Shown here: in pieces, positions 44,659 through 53,154 of the stretch
How positions within the stretch are numbered: position 1 is the first letter of the stretch
How the letters are laid out: the number at the start of each line of letters is the position of its first letter
Source of the DNA: UBA4733 sp036734945
GTDB lineage: Bacteria; Chloroflexota; UBA4733
DNA length: 64,000 nt
Assembly (NCBI GenBank): GCA_036734945.1
Contig: DAIMXP010000008.1
Coordinates: 28,534-92,533 of the forward strand
Reading direction: 5' to 3'
Position numbers and translations under genes: made by a program
The notes under the pieces: generated by a model
Told to the model about the DNA's origin: nothing
Databases searched by the model: none
Seen by the model: the letters and a program-made list of their open reading frames with translations, nothing else

Positions 44659-45756
44659 ATGAACCTGCGCATCCCCGGTCCCACGCCCTGCCCGCCCGAG
44701 GTGCTCGCCGCCAGTAGTCGCCAGATGATCGACCACCGCGGCCCGGAGTTTGCGGCGCTCATCAGCAGTGTGACCAGTGGCTTGAAGCGCTGGTTCGGGA
44801 CCGAGCACGACCTCTTCGTCTTCCCCAGCTCCGGCACCGGCGGCCTGGAAGCGGGCGTAGTCAACTGCTTTTCGCCCGGCGACCATGTTCTGGCCGTCTC
44901 CATCGGCGTGTTTGGTGAGCGCTTCGCCAGCATCGCCAAAGCCTTCGGTCTGAAGGTGACGAAGTATGCAGTGGAGTTCGGTGAAGCGGCCCAACCGGCG
45001 CGTGTGGCGGCGCTGCTGGACGAGAATCCCAGCATCAAAGGCGTGCTGGTGACGCACAACGAGACGTCGACCGGCGTCACCAACGACATTGCCGCCATCT
45101 CCCGCGCCGTGGCCGGACGAGCCCTCTTGCTGGTGGACGGCGTGAGCTCCATCGGTGCGCTGCCCTTCCAGGCCGACGCCTGGGGCGTTGACGTGGCGGT
45201 CACCGGCTCCCAGAAGGCCTTCATGTCCCCTCCCGGCGTCGTTGCCGTGTCGGTCAGCCCCAAAGCCTGGGCTGCCGCCGAGCAGGCCACCTGCCCGCGC
45301 TTCTACTGGGACTTCGCCACGGCTCGCCAGTACCTGACGCAGGGTCAGACCTTCACCACGCCGGCCCTCTCCGTGCTCTATGCTGTGCTGGAAGGTATGG
45401 CGCTCATGGCTGCCGAAGGCATGCAGAACGTCTTCGCCCGCCACCGCAACCTTGCCCGCTACACCCGCGAGCAACTCACGGAACTCGGCTTCCGGGTATT
45501 GAGCGATGGCGTCCACTTCTCCGATGTTGTGACCGCCGCCTGGCTGCCCGATGGCGTGGATGGCAAGGCGCTGGTCACGCGGCTCCGCCAGGAGCACGGC
45601 ATCATCATCTCCGGCGGGCAGCAGAGCCTGGCCGGCAAGATCATCCGCATCGGCCACGTCGGCTGGGTGCAGCGCGCAGAGCTGGATGCGGTATTTGCGG
45701 CGCTGCAGGTGACCCTCCCCAAGGTCGGCGGGAGAGTAGCCGTCGCCGTTGGCTAG
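44659..45756 (+). CDS. Class V aminotransferase (alanine/serine-glyoxylate type)
   Basis: From ATG 44659, which follows AGGAAGGAAA, the protein is 365 residues. It opens with RIPGPTPCPPEVLAA and has PSSGTGGLEAGVVNCFSPGD, LLLVDGVSSIGALPF and TGSQKAFMSPPG, where the Lys binds PLP. This fits serine-glyoxylate, alanine-glyoxylate or hydrogenase-type small aminotransferases. The longer frame upstream to 44524 has no ribosome site. A TATACT -10 lies at 44598-44603. Substrate is uncertain. ribF starts 6 bases after its stop. Confidence 0.88.
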   Translation: MNLRIPGPTPCPPEVLAASSRQMIDHRGPEFAALISSVTSGLKRWFGTEHDLFVFPSSGTGGLEAGVVNCFSPGDHVLAVSIGVFGERFASIAKAFGLKVTKYAVEFGEAAQPARVAALLDENPSIKGVLVTHNETSTGVTNDIAAISRAVAGRALLLVDGVSSIGALPFQADAWGVDVAVTGSQKAFMSPPGVVAVSVSPKAWAAAEQATCPRFYWDFATARQYLTQGQTFTTPALSVLYAVLEGMALMAAEGMQNVFARHRNLARYTREQLTELGFRVLSDGVHFSDVVTAAWLPDGVDGKALVTRLRQEHGIIISGGQQSLAGKIIRIGHVGWVQRAELDAVFAALQVTLPKVGGRVAVAVG

Positions 45757-45762
45757 CATCGT

Positions 45763-46689
45763 GTGCTAACGCTGCAACTGGGCGATCCGCTGCCTTCCGC
45801 TGGCAGATCGCCGAGCGCCATCGCCGCCATCGGCAACTTCGATGGCGTCCACGCGGGTCATCGTTACCTGTTGCGGCAGGTTGTCAGCGCCGCACGCCAG
45901 CATGCACGCCCCAGTCTCGCCATCACGTTCTGGCCGAACCCCCGAGCCGTGCTCCGGCCGGCCGCCTGGCCTGGCTACCTCACAACCTTCGCCGAGCGAA
46001 CGCAGTTGTTGGCGGAACTAGGGGTGGATGCCCAACTGACCTTGCCCTTTAGCACTGCATTCGCCGCGCTCACACCCGCCGAATTCGTCGATCAGCTTGC
46101 TGGATCTGTTGCGCTGGAAGAACTCTGGGTCGGTGAGGATTTTCGTTTCGGCCGCCAGCGCAGTGGCGATGTCGCCCTGTTGCGCGAGCTTGCCAACCGG
46201 CACGGCATCACCATCTGCACCATCAGCCGCCGGGACGGTCCGGCGGGCAACAGCAGTAGCAGCACGATCCGCGAGCAGGTGCGCGACGGTCAGGTGGCAG
46301 AGGCCGCCCAGTTGCTCGGCCGTCCCTACCGCCTCGGCGGCATCGTCGTGCCCGGCGACCGGCGTGGCCGCCAGCTTGGCTACCCAACAGCCAACCTGGC
46401 AGCAGACGAGGGCAAGCTGCTGCCAGGACGCGGCATCTACGCCGTGATCGCCCGCAGCGACGACACCATCCGGCCGGCCGCCGTGAGCATCGGTGTCCGT
46501 CCGCAGTTCGATGGCGCAATCGAATTGGTGGAAGCCTTCCTGCTGGATTTCTCCGGCGACCTCTACGGCCGGCGCCTGGAGTTGGAATTCTTTGCCAAAC
46601 TGCGCGACGAACAACGCTTCGACGGCGTGGAGGCGCTGGTGGATCAGATGGGAAGAGACGTGGCACGGGTGCGGGATATTGTCCGATAA
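45763..46689 (+). CDS. ribF: Bifunctional riboflavin kinase / FAD synthetase
   Basis: The 308-residue protein has the N-terminal adenylyltransferase domain (AAIGNFDGVHAGHRYLL with the HxGH motif, then ITFWPNPRAVLRP, and VGEDFRFGRQRSGD) and the C-terminal riboflavin kinase domain (VVPGDRRGRQLGYPTANLA, with PTAN as the ATP/Mg site, and the GRRLELEF block near the end). It turns riboflavin into FMN and FAD in the cytoplasm. The GTG start is close to the end of the aminotransferase gene, so the two may be co-transcribed. Confidence 0.95.
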   Translation: MLTLQLGDPLPSAGRSPSAIAAIGNFDGVHAGHRYLLRQVVSAARQHARPSLAITFWPNPRAVLRPAAWPGYLTTFAERTQLLAELGVDAQLTLPFSTAFAALTPAEFVDQLAGSVALEELWVGEDFRFGRQRSGDVALLRELANRHGITICTISRRDGPAGNSSSSTIREQVRDGQVAEAAQLLGRPYRLGGIVVPGDRRGRQLGYPTANLAADEGKLLPGRGIYAVIARSDDTIRPAAVSIGVRPQFDGAIELVEAFLLDFSGDLYGRRLELEFFAKLRDEQRFDGVEALVDQMGRDVARVRDIVR

Positions 46690-46720
46690 CTGCCGCGTGG
46701 ATACATTGCGCTTGTCGGGC

Positions 46721-47125
46721 GCGGAGGAGACCCCTTCCGGCTCGCACAACTCGCCAGGTTTCCCCCTGACGGGAGAAACCTTCGGTGCAGATCAATGGAC
46801 GGCTGCCGACACCGAGCATAGGCGTGTCCGCTAGTACTGGACAGTCGCTCCACTGGCGGCCTGGGTCGGGGTACCGGACCATGGGCGGCCGCGCAGGCGG
46901 CTGCGGTGGTGGTGGCGCTCACGGCGATGGTACCCGACTTCCGGGCGGAGCCGCCGCAGAACCGGGCGCTGAACGACGGCCAGCTTGCCGCGCAGCACTC
47001 CCCCAGAACTACGCTCCGGTCCTTCCGTACAGTCCCGAAGGCGTCCGCCCCTGAATTGCAGGGAAGGTTTCTCCCGTCAGGGGGAAACCTGGCGAGTTGT
47101 GCGAGCCGGAAGGGGTCTCCTCCGC
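46721..47125. repeat. Inverted-repeat element with 63-bp perfect arms
   Basis: Arms 46721-46783 and 47063-47125 are exact inverted copies containing GACCCCTTCCGGCTCGCACA. The 279-base centre has only weak frames. The element lies between convergent genes ribF and hyuA, and its right arm supplies the last 16 codons and stop of hyuA. Confidence 0.88.
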
Positions 47126-49071
47126 TCCCCCCGGCGCAGTAACAGGTCCCCGGCGTTATCGACGCGACCGGACCAACCAGGCGCGACAACCGTCGTGGCA
47201 TCCTGTTGCACCAGCAGTGCCGGTCCCGCCACACGTTCGCCCGGCGCCAGGCGCGCCCGCAGGATCACCACCGCCTCGGTCCACCCTTGGGGAAACCAGA
47301 CCCGACAGTGGCCCTGCCGTGCCTCGCCCGGCTCCGACGCCACCGCAGGAAGGGCAAATGAGGAAGCGTGTACGGAACGCACGCGCAGCGTGACGACCTC
47401 CACTGGCTGCGCTGGACGCGCATACCCGTAGCGCTGATTATGCGCGCGGTGAAAGGCAGCCAGCGTGTCAGCAAGGCTGTCCGCCATCGGCACCGTCAGC
47501 TCAAAGGACTGCCCACGGTAGCGGATGTCCAGCGCCGGCAGCAACCGGGCGCCCGCTGGGGCCTCGTCTCTCGCCTGCTCCAGCAAGGGGGCGAAAAGCA
47601 GGGCCAGGGTCGCCTCATCCAGGCGATCTGCCAGTTGCAGGATGCTCCGCCGATAGTCGCGCGTCTGGTCGGAGAGCGCCATGCCGAGGGCCGACAGGAC
47701 GCCCGGATAACGCGGGACCAGTATGGAGCCGATGCCGAGACTGTCCGCCAGTTCACAGGCGTGCATCGGCCCGGCGCCGCCGAAAGGAACGAGCGTGACG
47801 TCGCGTGGATCGTAGCCTTGCTCCACGGAGACGTGGGCCAGGGCGCGGGCCATGCCGGCGTTGACGATGCGAACGATGCCGGCCGCGGTCGCCTCCACGC
47901 TCAGCCCCGCGAGTCTGCCCAGGCGTTCCAGGGCTGCTGCTGCATGCTCGCTGTCCAGCGGCATTTCGCCGCCGAGCAGCCCGGACGGAGCCAGGCGACC
48001 CAGCAGCAGGTTGGCATCGGTGACGGTCGGTTCACTGCCGCGGCCGTAGCAGGCCGGGCCCGGTTCAGCCCCGGCAGAGGCCGGGCCAACACGCAGCAGC
48101 CCACCGGCATCGAGCCGAGCAATGGAGCCGCCTCCAGCGCCGATAGTATGTACAGCGACCATCGGCTGGCGAATGGGCCGCCCGGCCAGACTGCCTTCGA
48201 TCATCATGGGGATGCTGCCGTCGCAAAGGGCCACATCCGTAGACGTACCACCCATATCCAGGCCGATCAACCGCGGCGAAGTCGACCGACCCACCGCGAA
48301 AGCGCCGGCCACGCCCCCAGCTGGACCAGAGAGGGCCAGGCAGACCGGGTGGCGCGCCGCCGCTTCTGGCGAGGTCAGGCCGCCGGAGCTTTGCATGAGC
48401 TGGACGTTGGGCGCGATCTGACGCAGGCGCTGCAAGTAGCCGGCGGTGACCGGTCCACTGAAGGCGTCGATCACCGTCGTGCTGGCCCGCTCGTACTCGC
48501 GGAACTCCGGCGCGACGTCCGATGACAGAGAGATGAAGCACTGCGGCAGACGCTCCCGCAGCCGTGCGGCGATCTGCTGCTCGTGTTCAGGGGAAAGGAA
48601 GGAGAAGAGCAGGCAGATGGCGATCGCTTCCGCTCCACAACTGGCCAGTTGCTCGGCTAGCGCATCAAGGTCGCGCACATCCAGCGGCTGCACCACACTG
48701 CCATCCGCGCCGATCCGCTCGTCGACCTCGAAGCAGCGTTCCGGCGGCGCCAGTGGCGCTGGCGGCCGGGCGCGCAGGTCGTAGAGGGAGGGGCGCTCCT
48801 GCCGGCCGATCAGCAGCAGATCGGCAAAACCCCGTGTGGTAATGAAGGCGGTGCGGGCGCCGCGCCCTTGCAGAACGGCATTAGTGACAATAGTTGTGCC
48901 ATGCACCACCGGCGTGCTCGGCGGCTGATCCAGCGACGCGATGCCTTCGCCGAACGCCCGCAGCGGGTCATCGGGCGTGCTTGGCCGCTTATGAATGCGC
49001 ACGCCATCCGGAGTGAGAAGGACGAAGTCGGTGAAAGTGCCGCCGACATCAATGCCGAGAACGGAAGTCAT
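47077..49071 (-). CDS. Hydantoinase/oxoprolinase HyuA-like subunit
   Basis: The 664-residue protein has the ASKHA-type start GIDVGGTFTDFVLLTPDG, then PVVHGTTIVTNAVLQG, the second phosphate loop LIGLDMGGTSTDVALCDG and VPFGGAGPMHACELADSLG. This is the ATP-using HyuA half of N-methylhydantoinase or 5-oxoprolinase-type enzymes. The usual HyuB partner is not beside it. Its last 16 codons (47077-47125) are inside an inverted-repeat arm and encode an Arg-rich tail that is probably not original. Confidence 0.88.
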   Translation of the reverse strand: MTSVLGIDVGGTFTDFVLLTPDGVRIHKRPSTPDDPLRAFGEGIASLDQPPSTPVVHGTTIVTNAVLQGRGARTAFITTRGFADLLLIGRQERPSLYDLRARPPAPLAPPERCFEVDERIGADGSVVQPLDVRDLDALAEQLASCGAEAIAICLLFSFLSPEHEQQIAARLRERLPQCFISLSSDVAPEFREYERASTTVIDAFSGPVTAGYLQRLRQIAPNVQLMQSSGGLTSPEAAARHPVCLALSGPAGGVAGAFAVGRSTSPRLIGLDMGGTSTDVALCDGSIPMMIEGSLAGRPIRQPMVAVHTIGAGGGSIARLDAGGLLRVGPASAGAEPGPACYGRGSEPTVTDANLLLGRLAPSGLLGGEMPLDSEHAAAALERLGRLAGLSVEATAAGIVRIVNAGMARALAHVSVEQGYDPRDVTLVPFGGAGPMHACELADSLGIGSILVPRYPGVLSALGMALSDQTRDYRRSILQLADRLDEATLALLFAPLLEQARDEAPAGARLLPALDIRYRGQSFELTVPMADSLADTLAAFHRAHNQRYGYARPAQPVEVVTLRVRSVHASSFALPAVASEPGEARQGHCRVWFPQGWTEAVVILRARLAPGERVAGPALLVQQDATTVVAPGWSGRVDNAGDLLLRRGERRRPLPARTTRQVSP

Positions 49072-49107
49072 GCTGCTATCTGCCGTTTGGCCGAGACAGT
49101 AACGAAT

Positions 49108-49335
49108 CTACGACGCTGCTGATTTGCGGGACGTTCGTCTAGCAACATGCAACAGCGCACGGAGCGACTCATTGACCGCGATCGAATCAGGAGAGGCATC
49201 TGCAACATCGGGATCTAACAGTACGAGGTTTGTCCTGCCCGCGTATCGTTCGGCGTATTTTCCTCGTATGCCGTGGCGAAAATCGTACTCCGGCAGCATG
49301 TCAGGCTCCTCCAGAGGTAGCTTGTCCCCACTCAT
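49108..49335 (-). CDS. Small antitoxin-like protein (orphan)
   Basis: The 75-residue protein has LPEYDFRHGIRGKYAERYAG followed by NLVLLDPDVADASPDSIAVN and LRALLHVARR. This pattern is found in a large family of short proteins in Chloroflexota and Cyanobacteria that often accompany toxin-like genes. GGAAGAGGAT precedes the ATG. No clear toxin gene is adjacent; hyuA is downstream on the same strand. Confidence 0.6.
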   Translation of the reverse strand: MSGDKLPLEEPDMLPEYDFRHGIRGKYAERYAGRTNLVLLDPDVADASPDSIAVNESLRALLHVARRTSRKSAAS

Positions 49336-49461
49336 GGTTCATCCTCTTCCGCCGTGCTGTGGAACCAAGCTTGACAAACGACGACAGCCGCGTCAAGATC
49401 ACATTCTAGCCGATTGCCTGCTACGGCGCGTGGCAGTGCCCCCCGGAAAGGAGGCCGTGTT

Positions 49462-49959
49462 ATGCAGAAGAGCGGCAAGAAGGCGACCGCGTACCGCTGC
49501 GCGGCAGAACCGGCGACCGGCCAAGCCTTTTATGTGGCCAAGGTCTATCGCGACCAGGAGTCGCGCGGTTTCAAGAATGACGCCGTGTACCGGGCCGGCC
49601 AGTACATCCGCGACAGCCACCTGCGGCGAGCGCTGGCGAACAAGTCGCGCGTCGGCCGCGAGTTCCAGTTCAGTTCCTGGGTGGGTGCTGAGTATGCCAC
49701 CCATCGCTTGCTGCACGACGCCGGCGCCATCGTCCCGCGGCCGGTAGATCAGGCCGCGAACGCCATCCTCATGGAGTATGTCGGCGACGAGGAAGGTCCG
49801 GCCCCGCCTTTGCAACGAGTCGACCTGGAGCCGCCGGAGGTGCGCCCGCTACGGTCTGCAGGTAAACGCGGCGGTGATGGCAGACCAGTTGTGGGGACGC
49901 TTTCAGCGGGCAGAACTGTAAGAATGCTGGGGACGCTGCACCGCAATGCGGGCGGGTGA
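49462..49959 (+). pseudogene. RIO-type protein kinase remnant
   Basis: The frame from ATG 49462 reads SGKKATAYRC (nucleotide loop), VAKVYRDQESRGFKNDA with the ATP-binding Lys, IRDSHLRRALANKSRVGREF, and ILMEYVGDEEGPAPPL, all RIO1-like. The similarity stops near 49845, before the catalytic loop (HGDLSxxN) and metal Asp, and the rest is unrelated. The N-terminal part before the loop is also missing. It cannot be an active kinase. Confidence 0.65.
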
Positions 49960-49971
49960 CGACTCCCACGG

Positions 49972-50010
49972 ATAGTATTAGCATGATCATACTGACCATG
50001 CTAATACTAT
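49972..50010. promoter_or_regulatory. Perfect 14-bp palindrome upstream of the AAA+/DUF234 gene
   Basis: ATAGTATTAGCATG (49972-49985) and its exact inverse (49997-50010) are separated by 11 bases. The end is 21 bases before the ATG at 50032. It is AT-rich in GC-rich surroundings and the arms look like operator half-sites or an mRNA hairpin near the start codon. Confidence 0.6.
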
Positions 50011-50031
50011 TGGATTCACTAGAGGAGAGCA

Positions 50032-51462
50032 ATGGCGTTCCACAACCGGACGCGCGAACTCGTCACATTGGGGCAGATGCGCCAGTCGCCGCGGGCGGAA
50101 CTGTTCATGCTCTACGGTCGGCGCGGCGTGGGCAAGAGCACGCTGCTCAGCCACAGTTTCGCCGATACTCCGCACATCTTTTACCGAGCGACCCGACGGA
50201 CGCTGCCGCTGCAACTGGAGACCCTGACAGCCATGGCGCGCGACGCCTATCCCAGCGCGTTCCTGGCGCAACCCTTCGCGTCGATGGAGACCTTTCTGGC
50301 CTGGCTGGCCCACCTGGCTCAAGGTCAAGCGGAACAACCCGTCGTCGTGATCCTGGATGAACTCCCGTACCTGGCCGACGTCGACCGAGGCTTCCTGACG
50401 GTGCTCCAGCACTGGTGGGACCAGCAGAAGCGACTGCCAAATTTGAAACTCATCCTTACCGGCTCTTACGTGGCCTTTATGGAGCGGCAAGTGCTGGATC
50501 TCAACGCTCCGCTCTACAACCGCCGCACCGGATCCTTGAAGTTGGAGCCTTTCGACTACCTGGAAGCCGCCTTGTTCTTTCCCGGCTATACTCCGCAGGA
50601 GCGCATCGAGGCCTACGCCGTACTCGGCGGCATGCCGTCGTATCTCGAACAGTTCGACCCCGACCGGAACCTCGAAGAAAATCTCCTGGCGACGGCCCTC
50701 CGGCGCAACACCTACTTGAATGAGGAACCGGACTGGCTGCTGTTGGAGGACCTGCGTAAAGATGTCGTCTATGGCTCCATTTTGCGGGCCATTGCCACCG
50801 GCAACCGCCGCCCCAGCGACATCACCCGCGCCATCGGCAGGCAAGCGGCCCAGGATGTCTCGGCCCAGTTGCAGTCGCTGCTGGACCTCGACCTGATCAG
50901 ACGGGACGTTCCCATCACCGAGCGGCAGCGCCCGATGTCGCGGAACTCGCTCTACTTCCTCGCCGATAACTACCTCGCCTTCTGGTATCGGTACGTCGAT
51001 CCAAATCGGAGCCTGATCGCCCAGAGCCTGGAACGCCGCGTCCTGGCGCGTATCCAGCAGTCCTTTGCCGAATATGTCTCCCGTCCGCCCTTCGAGGAGG
51101 TCTGCCGCCAGTTCCTGTGGCATGCCTACCGCTTCGGCACATTGCCGAAAGAACTGCAGTTCGACGAAGTGGGGACGTGGTGGGATGGCGGACATGAGAT
51201 CGACGTCGTCGCCCGCGAGAATGGCCTGACGACCCTCACGGGGTCATGCAAATGGACGCAGGCGTCGATCGGGCTGAGTGAGCTCGCCGCACTGCAGCAA
51301 ACACTGGCTGCCGGAGCGTCTCAACTGCATCCATCCCCTACCTGTTACTGGGCCCTCTTCTCTCGTACCGGGTTCGCCGCCGATCTCCGGTCCCTCGCTC
51401 AACGGGTGGATCAGCGCGTCCTGCTTTTCACGCCTGACGATCTCTATCCGCAGGCCTGGTAG
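50032..51462 (+). CDS. AAA+ ATPase with DUF234 nuclease-like domain
   Basis: The 476-residue protein has Walker A LYGRRGVGKSTLL near residue 30, Walker B VVVILDELPYL near residue 105, sensor 1 LILTGSYVAF, a winged helix (SDITRAIGRQAAQDVSAQL), and a C-terminal DUF234 domain. In that domain HEIDVVA and GSCKWTQ match the PD-(D/E)xK nuclease pattern. Members of this group are found mostly in archaea and thermophilic bacteria; their role is unknown, often discussed with mobile elements or defence. AGAGGAGAG precedes the ATG and a palindrome lies upstream. Confidence 0.85.
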   Translation: MAFHNRTRELVTLGQMRQSPRAELFMLYGRRGVGKSTLLSHSFADTPHIFYRATRRTLPLQLETLTAMARDAYPSAFLAQPFASMETFLAWLAHLAQGQAEQPVVVILDELPYLADVDRGFLTVLQHWWDQQKRLPNLKLILTGSYVAFMERQVLDLNAPLYNRRTGSLKLEPFDYLEAALFFPGYTPQERIEAYAVLGGMPSYLEQFDPDRNLEENLLATALRRNTYLNEEPDWLLLEDLRKDVVYGSILRAIATGNRRPSDITRAIGRQAAQDVSAQLQSLLDLDLIRRDVPITERQRPMSRNSLYFLADNYLAFWYRYVDPNRSLIAQSLERRVLARIQQSFAEYVSRPPFEEVCRQFLWHAYRFGTLPKELQFDEVGTWWDGGHEIDVVARENGLTTLTGSCKWTQASIGLSELAALQQTLAAGASQLHPSPTCYWALFSRTGFAADLRSLAQRVDQRVLLFTPDDLYPQAW

Positions 51463-51556
51463 GGGGGTAGCCTGAGCAGGGCGGCAATTGAAAGGGTCCC
51501 ATGCTAGGCTTGCACGGCTGGCCCGCGTCCCAGGCGGGCGATGGAATGGGGTCCTG

Positions 51557-52171
51557 ATGGCAATCAGTACGCGCACAGCGATGCCTCAGCCGAGCAAGCG
51601 CAGCTATACCCTGGCCGACCTTCTGGCGCTCCCCGCAGACGGGCCGCGTTATGAACTGCTGGGAGGGGAGTTGGTCCTGATGCCGCCGCCTGATGTCGCG
51701 CACATGCTGATCCTGCAGCAACTCTTGCGCTTGCTCTTCGTGGCGGAAGACGCCGGCTATGGCGTGGCCGGGTCCGGTCCATGCGCGGTGGCGCTGGACT
51801 ATCTCCAGCGCGGCTTGCGCGGCATCGACGGTTCGGAGCCCGATGTCTTTTTCGTCCGCAAGGAGCACGCCCACGCCTTACGAGGCGACTTCGTGCGGGA
51901 CGTACCGGGTCTGGTGATCGAGGTGCTCTCACCGAAGACTCGCAAGAACGATCTGCTCGGTGGGAGCAAGTGGCAAACCTACGAACGCAACGGCGTGCCG
52001 TACTACTGGACTGTCGACCCGGTGGGACGGACGGTGACACAATACGCCTACCGGGATAGCCAGTTCATGGAAGAGGCAGTATTGCGTCCCGGTGCAGTGC
52101 TGCATTGCCCCCTGTTCCCGGGGGTCACACGCGCTGTGGCCGACGTCTTCCCGGCCGGGCGTGAGGGGTAG
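51557..52171 (+). CDS. Uma2 family (DUF820) putative endonuclease
   Basis: From ATG 51557 the protein is 204 residues. It has YELLGGELVLMPPP, EPDVFFVRKEH, GLVIEVLSPKTRKND and KWQTYERNGVPYYWTVD, the acidic and Lys residues of the Uma2 PD-(D/E)xK fold. It is a paralogue of the protein at 37763-38371. It starts 94 bases after the DUF234 ATPase gene; a functional link is not shown. Confidence 0.85.
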   Translation: MAISTRTAMPQPSKRSYTLADLLALPADGPRYELLGGELVLMPPPDVAHMLILQQLLRLLFVAEDAGYGVAGSGPCAVALDYLQRGLRGIDGSEPDVFFVRKEHAHALRGDFVRDVPGLVIEVLSPKTRKNDLLGGSKWQTYERNGVPYYWTVDPVGRTVTQYAYRDSQFMEEAVLRPGAVLHCPLFPGVTRAVADVFPAGREG

Positions 52172-52215
52172 ACAGGCAGCCGCTGGCGCATTCGTCCGCG
52201 AGCGGCACGACGCCT

Positions 52216-52393
52216 CTAGAGCGCCGGTCCACTAATCGCTGCCGCCGGTTCGCCCGCCCGTTTACGGGCGGGCGAACCACCCGCTGCGGCGGGTGGTTCG
52301 CCCGGCGCCCGTCAAACACTCCGGCGATGGCCGCAATGAAGAGCTGAGACTGCTCGCTCTCGCAAGGTCGGGTTCAGTGGACCGGCGCTCTAG
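52216..52393. mobile_element. MITE-like element with 18-bp terminal inverted repeats
   Basis: Perfect inverted ends (CTAGAGCGCCGGTCCACT at 52216-52233 and its inverse at 52376-52393) bound 178 bases with no gene. The inside has two GC-rich hairpins, CGCCCGCCCG-TTTA-CGGGCGGGCG and ACCACCCGC-TGC-GGCGGGTGGT. The ends begin and finish with CTAG, which may be the target site. Its right end is 35 bases from the end of hepT. Confidence 0.75.
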
Positions 52394-52427
52394 TCCGCCG
52401 TTGCGGAGGGGAGGGGATGCTGCCAGA

Positions 52428-52763
52428 CTACGTGAATTCTCCGAGGATGACGTTGATCTGCTGCTTGAGTACCGGCAAATCACGTACAACTATCTCTCGA
52501 ATCGTAGGCAGGTCAATGTCGAAATAGTGATGTACCAGCTTATTGCGCAGCCGCCCGATGTCGCGCCATGGCACATCCTGGTGTCGTTCTTTAAGTTCAA
52601 CCGACAATGAGCGTACAGCTTCTCCGATTACTTGTAGATACCGCAACACGAGCGACTGGAGCGGCTCGTCGTTTTCCAGGGCGTTCAAGCCAGTCGCTGT
52701 ATACTTCTCGATGCGCTCTATCGCTTCGGCGATGTCCTCCAGATAGAGACGGTCATTCCTCAT
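52428..52763 (-). CDS. hepT: HepT toxin (HEPN RNase, DUF86)
   Basis: The 111-residue protein has the HEPN active motif RNKLVHHYF (R-x4-H-x-Y) near residues 74-81, within a helical bundle starting MRNDRLYLEDIAEAIERIE. HepT cleaves RNA or tRNA, and is blocked by AMPylation of the Tyr by its partner MntA. It begins with an ATGA overlap on the mntA stop, the usual gene order of the type VII toxin-antitoxin pair. The longer reading frame upstream is a shadow of mntA. Confidence 0.93.
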   Translation of the reverse strand: MRNDRLYLEDIAEAIERIEKYTATGLNALENDEPLQSLVLRYLQVIGEAVRSLSVELKERHQDVPWRDIGRLRNKLVHHYFDIDLPTIREIVVRDLPVLKQQINVILGEFT

Positions 52764-53050
52764 AGGGGAACTGCGTCCCGCAGCGCTTCTCTCGCTACGC
52801 GGGGCCGTAGCGCACGGGCGAGGCCAACGTCGACGGGGCAGCCCAGCAGATCTTCGAGGTTCCCTTCCAACGCACACAGGTCGAGCAGGCTACGCCCATC
52901 CTCAAGATCAATGAGGATATCAACGTCGCTACCAGGCAGGGCGTCGCCACGAGCCAAGGAGCCGAACAGGCGAACGTTAGTAGCCCCATAACGGGCTGCG
53001 ATGGCGAGGATGTCACTCCGTTGCCGTTGGAGTTCTTCCCGGGTCACCAT
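52760..53050 (-). CDS. mntA: MntA antitoxin (minimal nucleotidyltransferase)
   Basis: The 96-residue protein has the nucleotidyltransferase motif GS-x10-DVD (GSLARGDALPGSDVDILID) preceded by YGATNVRLF. MntA poly-AMPylates HepT and neutralises it. It starts at ATG 53050 and overlaps hepT by four bases. It lies about 105 bases downstream of the Clp N-domain gene on the same strand and is probably independent of it. Confidence 0.92.
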   Translation of the reverse strand: MVTREELQRQRSDILAIAARYGATNVRLFGSLARGDALPGSDVDILIDLEDGRSLLDLCALEGNLEDLLGCPVDVGLARALRPRVAREALRDAVPL

Positions 53051-53154
53051 GGCTTTCCCTCCGAAGCCGGCCGTGGACCAGGCAATCGTCGACACATATC
53101 CCGCATTGTGCCACAAGCGGTGAGAAATCCCCGTCTCGGCCGGTGTCCAGCTTG

